Below, piece after piece: positions 46,401-57,747 of a stretch of 64,000 nt of DNA (the stretch's first letter is position 1; the number at the start of each line of letters is the position of its first letter). Below the pieces are notes generated by a model. It did not search any database, was not told the origin of the DNA, and was given only the letters and a program-made list of their open reading frames with translations. The position numbers and the translations under genes are program-made. Origin of the DNA: Triatoma infestans. Taxonomy: Eukaryota > Arthropoda > Insecta > Hemiptera > Reduviidae. The stretch lies in contig JAAEAF010008974.1 of assembly GCA_011037195.1 (NCBI GenBank), positions 1 to 64,000 of the forward strand, in the 5' to 3' direction.

Positions 46401-49090
46401 ATAGCTTACATATGTACTAATGTAACCAGGTAATTTTTTTGTTTAAACAAAAATTTTTGTAACCTACAAAAATTCAGTACACTTACTTACTGGACGTGCC
46501 ATGAGGCATGAACCACAGTCAAGTCCTAGTTGATATTGCGGAATCAAAAGCATTTGTTTTGTCCAAAATGCTTTCGAATTATTGATTTAATTGATATATA
46601 CTTTAAGTGCAAAATAATAAAATATTTCAGAATAATTATTGTATGATTTCTAGGATAAGCTGTATTAGAAACATGCAAGATGAAGTTCCTGATAACTTTC
46701 ACAAAGAACTTCATAAATGGGGCCTCGAATGTAAGTTTTTTCGCCTTATTTATTTCTGCCTTTTGATATTTTGGACTAATGTTTCTTTCGAAATATACTT
46801 CTGGAAACGCAATTAGCAATTCCTTTAATTACATATGCATTAAGAAAAATATATTTTAGATTTTGCTTCATGTCCAGGTGTGTATATATTATATTAATAA
46901 TGCTATAATCATCTAATGAAAAGAAGAACATATCTCTCGAAGAAATACGTGGATTGATGATTTATTGATGACTATAGCATTGATAATGTTTGAAATTTTA
47001 TTCTAATTATATCTACATAAGTATATCTGACTATTACACCGGCTTGAATATTTGCAAATAAATGTTGATACAGGTTGGTCTCAATTAATTTTCAACAATA
47101 AAGTAGGATTTCTACAGAAAAATAATTTAAGCGATTTATCTGAAGCCGGCAGAATGTTAAATTTATTAATTGAGGCAAGTCAGGCGCTTAGAAATTGTGA
47201 ATCAGGTCTACAGTTCTGGAGAATATGGCCTACATTTTCTTGGACTAAGCTTACTTCTGCTATAGACATGCTAGAAGGGTCAGTATTTGTTGAAAAAAAC
47301 TTTCCCAGTTAATTTTGCATTATCTTAACCATTATTTCATACACTTCGGTAATATATAATAATTTCATGGTATTAGTATGTATTTTAGAATCTAGTGTGA
47401 CGGTACTGCCGCATTGTACATAACAATAAGCCCTCAAACTTTCTAGTAATTAATGGGATTATTACCCTAAAATGTTAAACCTAGGTTACTATGTCGCAAT
47501 CTGAGGCTGACTTACATAAAATTAAGTAAAATGAACAAAAATGCCAAAGATGCAAAAAGGTTGTGCTTAATGGATGCGATGATAATTAAGGAAAAGCTTA
47601 CTTCAGATGAAATTATTACAACTGTCCTTGATTTACTCATTGTTGGAGTTACTTCCGTAAGTAATAAAAACAATTAATTAAATCCTTTGTTTTTTCGAGT
47701 ATGAAAATATACATTTAAATGTTCTGCATTTTATTTCACAACATCTTCTCCTTCGCCTATAGGTATCTAACTCAGCAGGATTTGCAATTTATCATTTGGC
47801 CAAAACGCCACGGGCACAAACAAGACTGTTGCGAGAAATTCAACAATTTTTACCTGACAAAAATAGTAAATTAGATTCACATAATTTATCGAATATGAAT
47901 TATCTTAAATCTTGCGTTTTAGAAAGTCTCAGGTAAAATTATTCATGAGTTCTATAAATGTAAGGAATTAAATGTTTCCATAATGAAATTAATTATGACG
48001 GTTGCAGGTTAAGGCCTCCATTTCCTTATACAACGAGATGTCTCTCGAAAGATTTGGTTATCCATGGTTACACAGTGCCCCGAGGAGTAAGCTTTAACCA
48101 ATCAAACTTTTTTCGTAATAAAAATACACTTATTTGTAAATATGAAAATCTTTGTAAAATATCAACCTCTTATTACTTTGTCTGACTTGCTTATATGGAG
48201 GATTATCATGTACTTCGTATATATATTTTTATTAACATAAAGTTTTACTGAACATGAAACAACGCTTATTCTGCCATCTAAGCACATCAACACTAATGCG
48301 ACTCCAAAGGAAAAGAAATACTACGCATAATGTTAAGTTAGAAGTTGCGGACTAAAATTCTCGTCTTCCTCTTCAGTTCTTCTAATCTCTTTAAGACTAA
48401 TACAACAAAGGAAAATATCTTGCTTTTATTTTTCTGCTTAATATAAATACTTATATCTTTCCTTTCTTATAGAAGAATGGTAACCATAATATTTTTAGAC
48501 ATATATTGTTAGGATATTTTCGTCGGTAGATGGTAAAGAATTTTTTTTGCAACTTATGTGTGAACCAGTATGTTTATATCGAACTCGTATTTTGCAACTT
48601 TGGCCGTTTCACCCCGCAGATTCAGCCTAAAATTTGATCAATTGAAATAATATTTTTATAATTAGATAAAAAAAAAATTCATGTTTAAGACATTACTGGT
48701 TATGGCGAATGAGGTTGCTTATCATAAAGATGAAAATTTTGAGAGCGCTTTGCGTTATGAACCAGAACGATGGATGGATGAATTTTCGAATCCTTTTGAT
48801 CCTTTAGCGGCAATGCCTTTTTGTCATGGACAGACAGAACTTATTAAACAGATTGCTTATAGGCAGCTAGCAATTCTAATTGCGAAGGTAAATATGTTAA
48901 TATGTATTGTGAAAAAACTTACATGCAAAAAGAGATATTTAATATTTAAGTTATGTTAAATATTTATTGTTAACAGCTGCTTCGGAACTTCAAATTTGAA
49001 TACCATTATGGAAGAATTCACCAAGATGGTAAAGTTTTAGCCATACCGAAGAAACCCTTTCGTTTTCGTTTTGTTGAAAGAGCTGAATAA
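43469..49090 (+). CDS. Mitochondrial-clan cytochrome P450-like protein lacking the heme cysteine
   Basis: Ten exons in frame, about 597 aa: 43469-43914, 44070-44313, 44519-44629, 46654-46730, 47074-47278, 47506-47656 (acceptor could also be 47485 or 47527), 47763-47932, 48008-48086, 48690-48887 and 48977-49090. P450 fold landmarks are present: PFDEMPGP near the N-terminus, ExxR (LESLR), PERW (YEPERW) and the C-terminal LLRNFKFEYHYG. A basic, amphipathic N-terminus suits a mitochondrial presequence, and the sequence resembles the insect CYP49/CYP301 type. The heme loop normally PFGxGxRxCxG reads PFCHGQTELIKQ, with Leu at the cysteine position. The I-helix normally AGxDTT reads VGVTSVSN. The C-helix WxxxR reads YDLLK. 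It should not bind heme in the usual way or perform monooxygenation. Either an upstream exon supplies the start, or translation starts at 43695. AATAAA at 49111. Confidence 0.85.
44401..44498 (+). repeat. 49-bp tandem duplication in a P450 intron
   Basis: TTCAAGTATGAGGCTAAGAA and its next 29 bases are repeated once at 44450 with a single visible substitution. The duplication lies just upstream of the acceptor of exon 3. Confidence 0.9.
45771..46510 (+). mobile_element. Internally deleted mariner element
   Basis: The ends GTCCAGTAAGTAAGTGTACTG (45779 on) and CAGTACACTTACTTACTGGAC (46475 on) are perfect inverted repeats. The interior at 45939-46196 encodes the paired-HTH N-terminus of a mariner transposase (IRYLVWKGKTPVEVYNEVK, DDQRSGRPSIVTDEIVEKIE) and then a shifted frame with MFPQISRSLLHETITETLGY. 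The catalytic DDD domain is missing. It sits in P450 intron 3 in the sense orientation. Confidence 0.85.
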
Positions 49091-49119
49091 GATTGTGGCA
49101 GTACAATAGTAATAAAATG

Positions 49120-49740
49120 TTACCTCTGGTTTTAAACTTTTTTTTAGTTCTGTTCTTTTTTATTTTAAGGAAAAATAAAATGTTGTTCATCATAAGATTA
49201 ACCGTTCTTCGGTAAGGATTAAAAAAAAAAAAGTAGCACAGAATAAATTATTCTCTTTACATTTTTAAAACCTTCAAAATTCTGTTAACACTATAATTTT
49301 TATATATCTTATAAATGAAATAATAACATCTTTCTGTCCATATGTGTTTTTCATTGTATTCCTAGATGAATATTGCGGAAAACTATTTTTTTTTCTTCTC
49401 TTTGTCCGTCTCACAACTTTGTCATCTCCCAAAGTTGTTGAAAAGTTTTTGATAGGATTTCATATTTAAACGTAATGTTACGTCTCTTGAAATTCCTGCT
49501 ACTTTTAATCATTTCAATCATTAAAGAAGATGAAATGAGAAGCTTAAAATATCTCATTGTTTTTGGGTTAACGAAGAAATTTTAAAGGGCAAAATCGATT
49601 TAAAATGCAATTTTTGTTTCTTTTATCACAACTTATGTTTCTTTTAACCTCTTTGAGAGTAAGTGTTATTTAGAATTTCTTAAATTTGCGAAGAACCCAG
49701 AGGTTCTATAGCAAGTATATTATCTGCATAATCATCATAA
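49120..49740. other. P450 3' flank
   Basis: Holds poly(A) signals of the P450-like gene (AATAAA at 49111 and a further one near 49174), then AT-rich sequence with nothing recognisable. Confidence 0.5.
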
Positions 49741-50097
49741 ACCAGAGCCCGCTCTAGGGTCGGGCAACCCGGACATTTGTCCGGGGCGCCATTTTGGCTG
49801 TAAGTATGGGAAAAATATTTTTGTGTTAAACACTCAAATTTCACTAATCGATTTTTTCGTTGGCTAAATATTTATAGTGCGTAGCGTATTTATATTATAT
49901 ATGCCTTAAAGCTAAAAATATTTACTTTATTATTGAAAAATTTTCGCAGAATTTGTAAAGGACGATGCTTGAACTTGTTTGAACAAGCATATACTTCTCT
50001 GAACAGAATAGCATTAGCACGAAAACAGAGTGCTGCTTCAGCTTGTGTTTGCTGCTTCAGTGTTGAACATGCATAGACTTGCTTAAAAAAGTATATA

Positions 50098-50600
50098 CAC
50101 TGCTGGTAAAAAGTTTGAGACCACCTAGAATAAAAATGTATTATATTTATTTTTGGTTATTCAATGATTTGTTATGAATGAAATAAAATGTCAGCAATTC
50201 AAAGATATTATATTTAATCCATACACAAAAATATAAGCGATAACAAATTCATTACAAAGTGTAAATCTTTCCCAAAAATAAATTTCGACTAAATGGCTTT
50301 TTCATCAATGTGACCACCTCTCCGCTTAATTCTAGGCATTCTCTCAATCAATTTATTGATTGTTTCGAATTCAATATTACTCCACACACTGTACACCATC
50401 TGCCACAGAGCATTTGGAGAATTAGGGCACTTGATAAGAACTTTTCCATCTAGCTCGTCCCACAAAAGTTCAATTGGGTTGAAGACCGGGGATTGCGACG
50501 GCCAGACTATATTGACACGTATTTTTTCATCCTCTTCTCCCTTAAGGTATTGTCTACATAATTTGGAAGTATGTTTAGGGTCACTGTATTAATAAGAGAG
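50098..50600 (-). mobile_element. Tc1-like transposase C-terminal fragment
   Basis: At about 50098 lies a Tc1-type terminal sequence (CACTGCTGGTAAAAAGTTTG). On the minus strand 50290-50530 reads SPQSPVFNPIELLWDEL-like and later MPRIKRRGGHIDEKAI, the typical end of a Tc1 transposase around the last catalytic residue. The N-terminal part is missing. Confidence 0.7.
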
Positions 50601-50904
50601 AAAATAACAATTAATTTTAGAGTCACAATTGGCACCCTTAATAATTGAATAATTAATAGAAGATATAAAGAAAGATAGAGCTAAGGAACAAATATAGAAT
50701 TTTTTTTCTAACTGCTTTAAAAATGTAATTGTTGTAGATAAAGTTTGTACTAAAAAATCAGGACTGTATTCTTATAAAACAAATAAAAAAAAATACAAAT
50801 TTTACATTTTAGTTGAAATAAAAAAAAGAATAGTTAAAAACGAATAAAATTAACGTTTCTGAATTCACCGCCAGGTAACAGCACTTACTTAACCTAGAAT
50901 TTGT

Positions 50905-51121
50905 AGTAGTTCAAATAATTGCCGCTAGAAAGCATAAGCTTCTAGATATAAAGAATTGTAGTTCCAAAATTTGCCACGCGATCACAGCGCCATCCTCTGA
51001 TGATAATAATAATAATTCAAATAAGTAGTTCAAATAATTGCCGCTAGAAAGCATAAGCTTCTAGATATACAAAATTGTAGTTCCAAAATTTGCCACTCGA
51101 TCACAGCGCCATCCTCTGATG
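50905..51121. repeat. 98-bp tandem duplication with 119-bp period
   Basis: AGTAGTTCAAATAATTGCCG through CCATCCTCTGATG occurs at 50905-51002 and again at 51024-51121 with about three substitutions. The spacer is an (AAT)n-like run. Confidence 0.9.
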
Positions 51122-51309
51122 TGAAATAATTTTCAATAGTTTCAATGGACTCACAAAAAATATTTGCAAGTAGTGACACCTAGTGACAAACTATATAACC
51201 ATAAATAAAATTGATTTCTCAGTAGGTGTTGCTATCTGGTGGCCATATTTATAACTACAAATATACTAATTTTAATTAGTTACTTTATTAATTAGAAAAC
51301 AAAAAAAAA

Positions 51310-51460
51310 TTGGTGTGGTACACTCAACTTGTTTCTCTTACACAACTTTTAAAAATTGTTATCGACAAACTTTATATTTTAATAAAATTCGTCGGTGTTT
51401 TTATGGAGAAAATCACAAAAACTGAAAAAATTACTTAGATGTACATTATAAATGAAAAAA
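51310..51460. repeat. Rep1 head fragment
   Basis: Shows the Rep1 head order: AAAAATTGGTGTGGTACACTC, TTTCTCTTACAC, then ATTGTTATCGACAAACTTTAT and AAAATTCGTCGGTG. It stops after about 150 bases. Confidence 0.55.
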
Positions 51461-52619
51461 AAAGCGTACTCTTCATTTTTAAACTAGAAATAAATGAATA
51501 TATTAATTATATAATATTTATTTATATTTTCTACATTATATTTCCTTCGCAAGCTGTTAAGATAATTCTTGGCATATTATTTCCCAAGATATTTTTCTGG
51601 AATAATGCTTGATATAATATTTTTCCCTTCTTTCTTTTTCATGACAGGGTTCAGATTTTTTACATTTGTTTTTCAGTAAGAAGCTATACAGGGCTGCGAA
51701 TATTAATATTATCGTATGTAATAACTTAGATACTATGTTAAAATGAGAAATTTAAGACTATCGAAGGATAGATTCAAATAGCAATCCATCCAGTATAATA
51801 ATTATTTTTATAAGCATTTATATGTAATTACCAACATACTGTTCAAGAACTTTTCTAAATCAAGAACTTTTTCTAAATCTTGTCAATAAAATTTACGGGC
51901 TAATTCATTTGTTGGTATTTGATTGAATATTATATTTGATATATTTTTGAAAGCAGCTTCAAAATCTCTTGAAATGGCTGGTCCAATTGCTTCAAACATT
52001 TCTTGAGAAATTTCATTCAATATTTATTTATTGCCTAAAGAAACTATAATTTCTATAGCAAGAGATTGATTTCTGCTGAAAGCTGGACAAAAAATACAAA
52101 CGTTAAAGAAGAAACATTGCAGCTTCATCTTCAAAGTAATAAAATAATATTAAATACTTGATTAATAAAGTAGATAGTAACAATGATTTAAATAGACTTT
52201 ATTCATTTATACAAATTACTTTAGGGAAGGAGTAATTACTTGAGGGATCTCCTCGTAGGTATTGAATAATACCTTTACAAAACTATTAATATCTTTCCTC
52301 CAAAGCTTCAGAGATAAAATAAAATAAGTGGTTTAACTTTTCTTTATTTTCTATATAAAGTTAGCAAAAACATAAGAACTGTGCGAAGGTAAATACCTAT
52401 TTAACAACCTCCTTCTCAAACATTTATAATTAAGTGCAGAATATTATCAATTTTGCCCACCGCACAAGTAAAGCAACACTTTTAGGATCAAATAAATAGG
52501 CTATTCCATTATAAAAAATCCTGGGATGTCGATCACTAGCTGCACTAATTTTAGCTATCAATCTGGTTTTAATGATATTGCACCTAATATTTACATATGA
52601 ACTACTATTAGCCAAAGGA

Positions 52620-52990
52620 CATATCAATCTATAGTGGACGTTATATGAAGAGTTAAGTACTTCATTGATGTTAGTTTAGAGAAAGATTTTTTAAGTTATT
52701 AGAGACCACGTCAGCATGCTGTGCCTCCCAGATGTTCTGCGGCCCTATAGAATAATGCATTTCTCTCCCAAAAGCCACCCAGTTAAAAGGTATGTCAGAA
52801 CCATCCAAAAGCTTTACAAGTCTTCTATAGCATATCTTCAGAGATGAGCTACTTTACATCGATAAAATCTTCAGCCAGAACTATTAGGGACTTGTCGTGG
52901 CAGATTTAAGAGCAACTTTAAGAATATCAATTGACTATAGTGAAGTAGTTCAAGGCCCAATTTTTTAACTGATTCGAATCTTCTGATCGG
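52620..52990. mobile_element. Possible second Tc1-like end
   Basis: The sequence TTCTGATCGGTAGTGTA near 52972-52988 is the inverse of a common Tc1/mariner terminus (TACACTACCGATCA). Sequence to its left is richer in GC than the surroundings and may be eroded coding sequence, but no motif could be read. Confidence 0.3.
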
Positions 52991-53069
52991 TAGTGTATAT
53001 ATATATTCTTAAGGGACGGCAATTTGTTTTTTTGACCGGGGCAGGTAACCGCTAGAGCGGGCGCTGCGC

Positions 53070-55580
53070 AAACACATATTTTATATATATGTCATTAATT
53101 TCTTAATTTATATAAATTGTACAAGTAAATATGCTTAATGGTCTTGAATAGAGCCAGTACAGTAAACTTCTGTTTAAAATCAGATTTAGTTTCAAAAATG
53201 CATTCTAAAACCTGATAAGGATAATTCTATTAATTTCTAAAAATTATAACTCTTTAATCACATGTAATTCAACAATGGCGCAGGAAAAAAATGGTGTGTA
53301 AGACACTGCCGCAGTTGTTTTCGTGGAATCGTCCATCGTGAATATAAGTGTGTATAGTAAAATTAAATAATTTTTGTCTTGAATTGTTTAATCCATATGC
53401 AACATACAAGTATTAAGTGGAGTAGGATACAAATGCCTTTGAAATTACTTGAATACCTCTTGCAAATGTAAAAACTATACAAGTTTTCCCTTGAGTGGTT
53501 GGTTTGTCTAAATCTTCACTAGTTCAAGTTTAAAGAATTTCTGAAAGTATACAGTTCTAAATTTTTGACATAAGTGTTAAAAACTCTCAATACTTTACAG
53601 TTATCACTTTTATATTCTGGTTCGAATGTGTCTGCATATTCACTGTATAATAGTGTTTCAGATGTTATAAGTTATTATTTTCTACTCTTATATTGAAACA
53701 TTTATTTAAAAAGTAAGGTGTAATATTAAATATTTTATCATTCAAATTTAACAGATATATTTTACGCCACCAATTAGATGCACCTGAGCGGCTAACAATT
53801 GCTACAATTTGAAATATTTGTGTTACTTCTATGTAAAACGAATTAGCTGATTACTTCGATCTATGTTAACATTGAGAATGTTTTATGGGAGGGTAATAAT
53901 CTGAATGGAACATAATTACATTTTTATTATTTAAGGTTTGGTGGGGTAGATTTGAGCTCCTGTCTACAGGGGCGGCTGGGTCTTAGCGGGGGAAAGGGGT
54001 TAAATGTAACCCTAGAAAAGGAGGTGTTCTGCGATTATTTTGACCATTTTCGAATTCAAACTGTTATGAAAACCATAAAATATTTTCAATGCTTGACATT
54101 TTCGTGAAAATACCACAATTTTTTTTTCATTGTTACAAAAAAATCAAATTACCTAAATTTCGTATATTTAATGAAAGAAAATAAGAGAAAGTCTTTGAAA
54201 GTTTCCATTCACAGCAATAAACAAAATTTTTCTGAAAATAATAATGAACATTGTCATGCTTTAAATAACTAAATATTTCTAATGAATTTCAAAATATTTC
54301 CTACAAAATCTAATCATAATAAAATTGCAGTAACTTTTGTCCACAAAAAATTTACGGTATGTTTCATTTCTATTGCTAATAACATTTTCAAGTTAATTCG
54401 CTAACGAAGTTATTAAACTTTTAATATTTTATATAAGAGAAATCTCTCCAGTTATGTTGTTTTGTGGTACTCCAGTTAGGAGTTTGTTTCTCTACTTTTG
54501 AAATCTGAATTCTCAATTATTAGATTCTGGCCGCCTAATCAGTTTACCAATTGTTTATATTCTTATAAATTAAAAATTGACAAAGAAAATTTTAACTTTC
54601 ACTTATTGCTGTAAGAGCTCCTCTGAGTCCGGAAAAAAAGTTTTCAGAAAATAGTGTGTGTATATATGTGTAAATATGTGAACGGAAGTGTTTCTTCTAG
54701 GTCCTGACGCTATTCTTCCCAATTTCTGTAATAATAATATGCAGTAGTTGCATATGTGCATTTTCACATATATGACAATCGATTATTGGGAACTTAAGAC
54801 AAACTTTTGTGATTCGGCGTTTGATGCCCCAACAACCTGAGTTCGTAAAGTTGCTACAAATAGTGAAATCTAGATATCGGTTTAATAAAAACATCAGAAG
54901 ATGGTTCCGTGGTTAAACTCTTAGGTCTTCCGCTTGAGATTCTGTAAATAGTATGATATAAACCAAAGTTTCGTCCATATTACAAGAAGCGGTACTATCC
55001 TGAAAAAGCCTATAGTACTATAAGCAAAACGTAGATCTATAACAAACAACTGATATGGTCTCAACCCGAAGACCTAAGTGTTTTGGATCAGAAAATTCTG
55101 ACTGCAACTTCCATACGCATCCCAAGTAATAACAGCTATGTGATACTTAAATGATAAGGCTTCTCCTGTTCACTAAGTGAAATTAATAAATTTAATTACA
55201 TGGGAAAGTAAAAATAATTCATTAACAATAAAATTATTTACAAATTTCTACAAAATAAACACTATGCACTAGCTGTTGAGTTTTTTGTTCTTAGATTTAC
55301 AAACATTTTTCTTATTAGATTTTCTTCTTTTTTTCGATCGTCTTCGCCTTCTCCCGTTTTCATGTCAAGTTACTGGTTTATTTCCTTCCTTATTAAAATT
55401 GTATAGGAACCAAATTTTCTTTATTGTGGTCGGCTGAAGACGAAATTGATTGAGCTTATTTGCCAATTGTAGAACTGAAGGCAGTTCTGAAACAAAATAG
55501 GAATCAAAGAGATCAACATTGAAACAAAACAAACAAAGCGCTAATGACCCACATTCACAAATAATGCCGATTTTAGAATT
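53070..55580. other. Gene-free AT-rich stretch
   Basis: No exon, RNA gene or clearly bounded element. A CAGGGGCGGCTGGG sequence at 53967 resembles a hAT terminus but has no convincing partner. Confidence 0.4.
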
Positions 55581-55586
55581 GTCGCG

Positions 55587-55622
55587 CATTTCTACAGATT
55601 GCAACTGCAATCTGTAGAAATG
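55587..55622. repeat. Perfect 17-bp palindrome
   Basis: CATTTCTACAGATTGCA and its exact reverse complement are separated by the two bases AC. Nothing around it suggests a terminator or an RNA gene. Confidence 0.9.
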
Positions 55623-56159
55623 TGTAAGCGTAATGAAAAGTATAATTACAAAGAACTTTTCACACTTGTGTATATGTGGTATATATGTATGGTATATGTT
55701 TACTATATGTATGTCGTGTAATATATATAGTATACATAAAACATAGTTATAAATATTATAAAATATGCTTAGTGTCATCAAACAACCTGCTCATATATAT
55801 TTCTCTGTTGTTTATTTGGTCTGATTAATTGTTTTATGATTGTGTATATTTAATTTTCATTATTTTAATCGCTTAATTAAATTGGGTTAGTTTAAAATCG
55901 TTATTTAATTTAATTTTAAAGTTATTTAAAAGATTTTTAATTAAAGATAAAAGATATTTAATTTTAAAGATTACTTAATTGCCAAGTGAATCTCCCTCCA
56001 ACAACAGAGTTTAAAAATTAGACCCCCATGTGTTGTTTCCATTTTAAGGAAAATTTGCCTCTTTAACAACCAAACACGTGTTCCTTTCCCGCCCAGTTAT
56101 CATCACCATACCTCCCTTTCACCTAGTTTAAGAGTTTAGTTTTAAATACAATTAAAAAG

Positions 56160-56320
56160 ACCAGTCAGTGTATAAACTGAATTTGCTCTGTGCAAGACAG
56201 TGTTATCACCCTGTCTGACAAACGCATCCTGAAGATGGGCGAACGCCCGAAACCGGTCGATGACCACAAAATGAAGCAGGCTACCACGGAAAATGTCTCT
56301 GAAACTTTTCACACATCGCA
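56160..56320 (+). ncRNA. Hammerhead-like motif, family A, best-preserved copy
   Basis: CTGAAGA at 56229-56235, then helix II GGGC/GCCC around a GAAC loop (56237-56248), GAAA at 56249-56252, palindromic helix III ACCGGT and the triplet GTC ending at 56258. Bases GATG right after the triplet pair with CATC right before CTGAAGA, giving helix I. One extra U stands between CTGAAGA and helix II. The short self-complementary helix III would need a dimer to fold, as known for Penelope-type hammerheads. Confidence 0.6.
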
Positions 56321-56629
56321 ATTTTTTTTAATTTTATTTTGTGATCATGATAGTAGCCTTAAAATCTCGATCTTAAGTGATCCAGTTAACTTAAAGAATA
56401 TTACAGTTATATTCTTTACAAAAGCATAATCAGGAAACCTATTACAACAATAAGAATTAAAAAAGTCCATGTTTTAAATGATATTTCGCAGGATTTTTTT
56501 TTTTTTTTTTTTAATTACATTTACTACAATGTAGGCTGCTGACATCAGCTTTTTTTTAAATCAAAGACAATTTATTAATTTCTTTTGATAGTCCATTTTT
56601 GTCGTATCAAACTGAAATATATTTCAACT

Positions 56630-56875
56630 TCTCAGTTTCTTGTGGTGGTTGGTTCCGCAGAGCTGGAAAGCATCAGAGACATTTTCCGTGGTAGCCTGCT
56701 TCGTTTTGTGGTCATCGACCGGTTTCGGGCGTTCGCCCATCTTCAGGATGCGTTTTTCAGACCGTGTGCCAACACAGACTCGTACAGAGACTTAGCTTCA
56801 CACTAACTCAGAAACCGGTCGATGACCACAAAACGAAGCAGGCTACCACGGAAAAGGTCTCTGATTCTCAGTTTC
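56630..56875. ncRNA. Hammerhead-like motifs, family A, inverted pair
   Basis: On the minus strand CTGAAGA is 56746-56740, helix II GGGC/GCCC is intact, and GAAACCGGTC is 56726-56717. The plus-strand partner from 56812 keeps only the 3' half (GAAACCGGTCGATGACC and the downstream segment GAAGCAGGCTACCACGGAAAA). The downstream segments are inverted copies of one another. Confidence 0.6.
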
Positions 56876-57329
56876 TCTTTAGATCTCACCGCAAAAACTA
56901 CAAAAAACAGTTTATTATATCAATGGCGGGCCATTATTTCGGGTATAGCATCACTTCTCAACTTTTGTGATTTATATAGAATCTGTTAACAAGTAGGATT
57001 ACCGAAGTGAATGGCTTATTTTGTTGCGAAGTAATAAACATATTATCCAAATTTTTTTGTAATACTATCTACAATCATCCCAATTAATGGGGTGCGCTAA
57101 TTTTCATTTATTATATTAAATATTTGTTTGAAAATATATATAAAACTTCAAGTGGACCTGGGCGCTTCCTAGAGCAGGCCCTGTCAATTACATTTCATGT
57201 TTTCAATTTTTCTTGCAACAATAACCAACGTACTGTACATTCCCTTCTATACTGAATATTAATATTATGACCGAAGTTAAACAATTGTTTACAATCAACA
57301 AGTGTAGTGTATAACAGAAACATAAAGCT

Positions 57330-57470
57330 CGTCACCTCTCTACACGAACTTGATAACTTTACTCTGACGATGGATGAAATCCGAAACCGGTCTGGAACAT
57401 CAGAAATCTATATTCTACGACGAATAAAGTCCCAGATATTATCCAAATTTACGGACCCATCCAGATATTC
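57330..57470 (+). ncRNA. Hammerhead-like motif, family B, single copy
   Basis: CTGACGA at 57364-57370, helix II GGAT/ATCC, then GAAACCGGTC at 57383-57392. The base after the triplet is T, which breaks the first helix I pair. The downstream arm continues to CCAGATATTATCC and GGACCCATCCAGATATTC, the outer end of the family. Confidence 0.55.
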
Positions 57471-57747
57471 AATAATAATTATTTAAAAATTATATAAATA
57501 ACAATTTTGTGTACTTTATTTTTCATGCTCAATTACAATTATTTCAATAGTCATATTTCTTTCTAGTATGTTTGTTGTTTCTTAACTAGAATTAATTTAA
57601 AAGATATCATTGCGCGATAATTCTAATTAAAAGGACTCCTAATGTGCTACAAATTGGTTTTATCTGAAAAGAAACTAAATTGCAGAATTCAAACATAGCC
57701 ACTATGGAGTAAAAAATTGTCACGTCTGAAATCGGCTTAAATATCAA

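Larger units (their letters stand above)
49743..53066. mobile_element. Probable hAT-type DNA transposon with nested debris
   Basis: The left end CAGAGCCCGCTCTAGGG (49743 on) is matched in inverse at the right end by CGCTAGAGCGGGCGCTG (to 53066). Both ends are GC-rich against an AT-rich interior, as in many hAT elements that start with CAG. The flanks CATAAAC and CGCAAAC agree at 5 of 7 positions, which could be a decayed target duplication. The interior holds a Tc1-like fragment, a tandem duplication and a Rep1 fragment; no hAT transposase could be read. Confidence 0.5.

Noticed and set aside
55365..55781. 138-codon open frame on the minus strand
   Set aside because: It is built from AT-rich low-complexity sequence, spans the palindrome, and shows no domain or splice context.
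53967..57183. A second hAT-like element between CAGGGGCGGCTGGG and CTAGAGCAGGCCCTG
   Set aside because: The two ends agree only in the first few bases and the flanks show no duplication.
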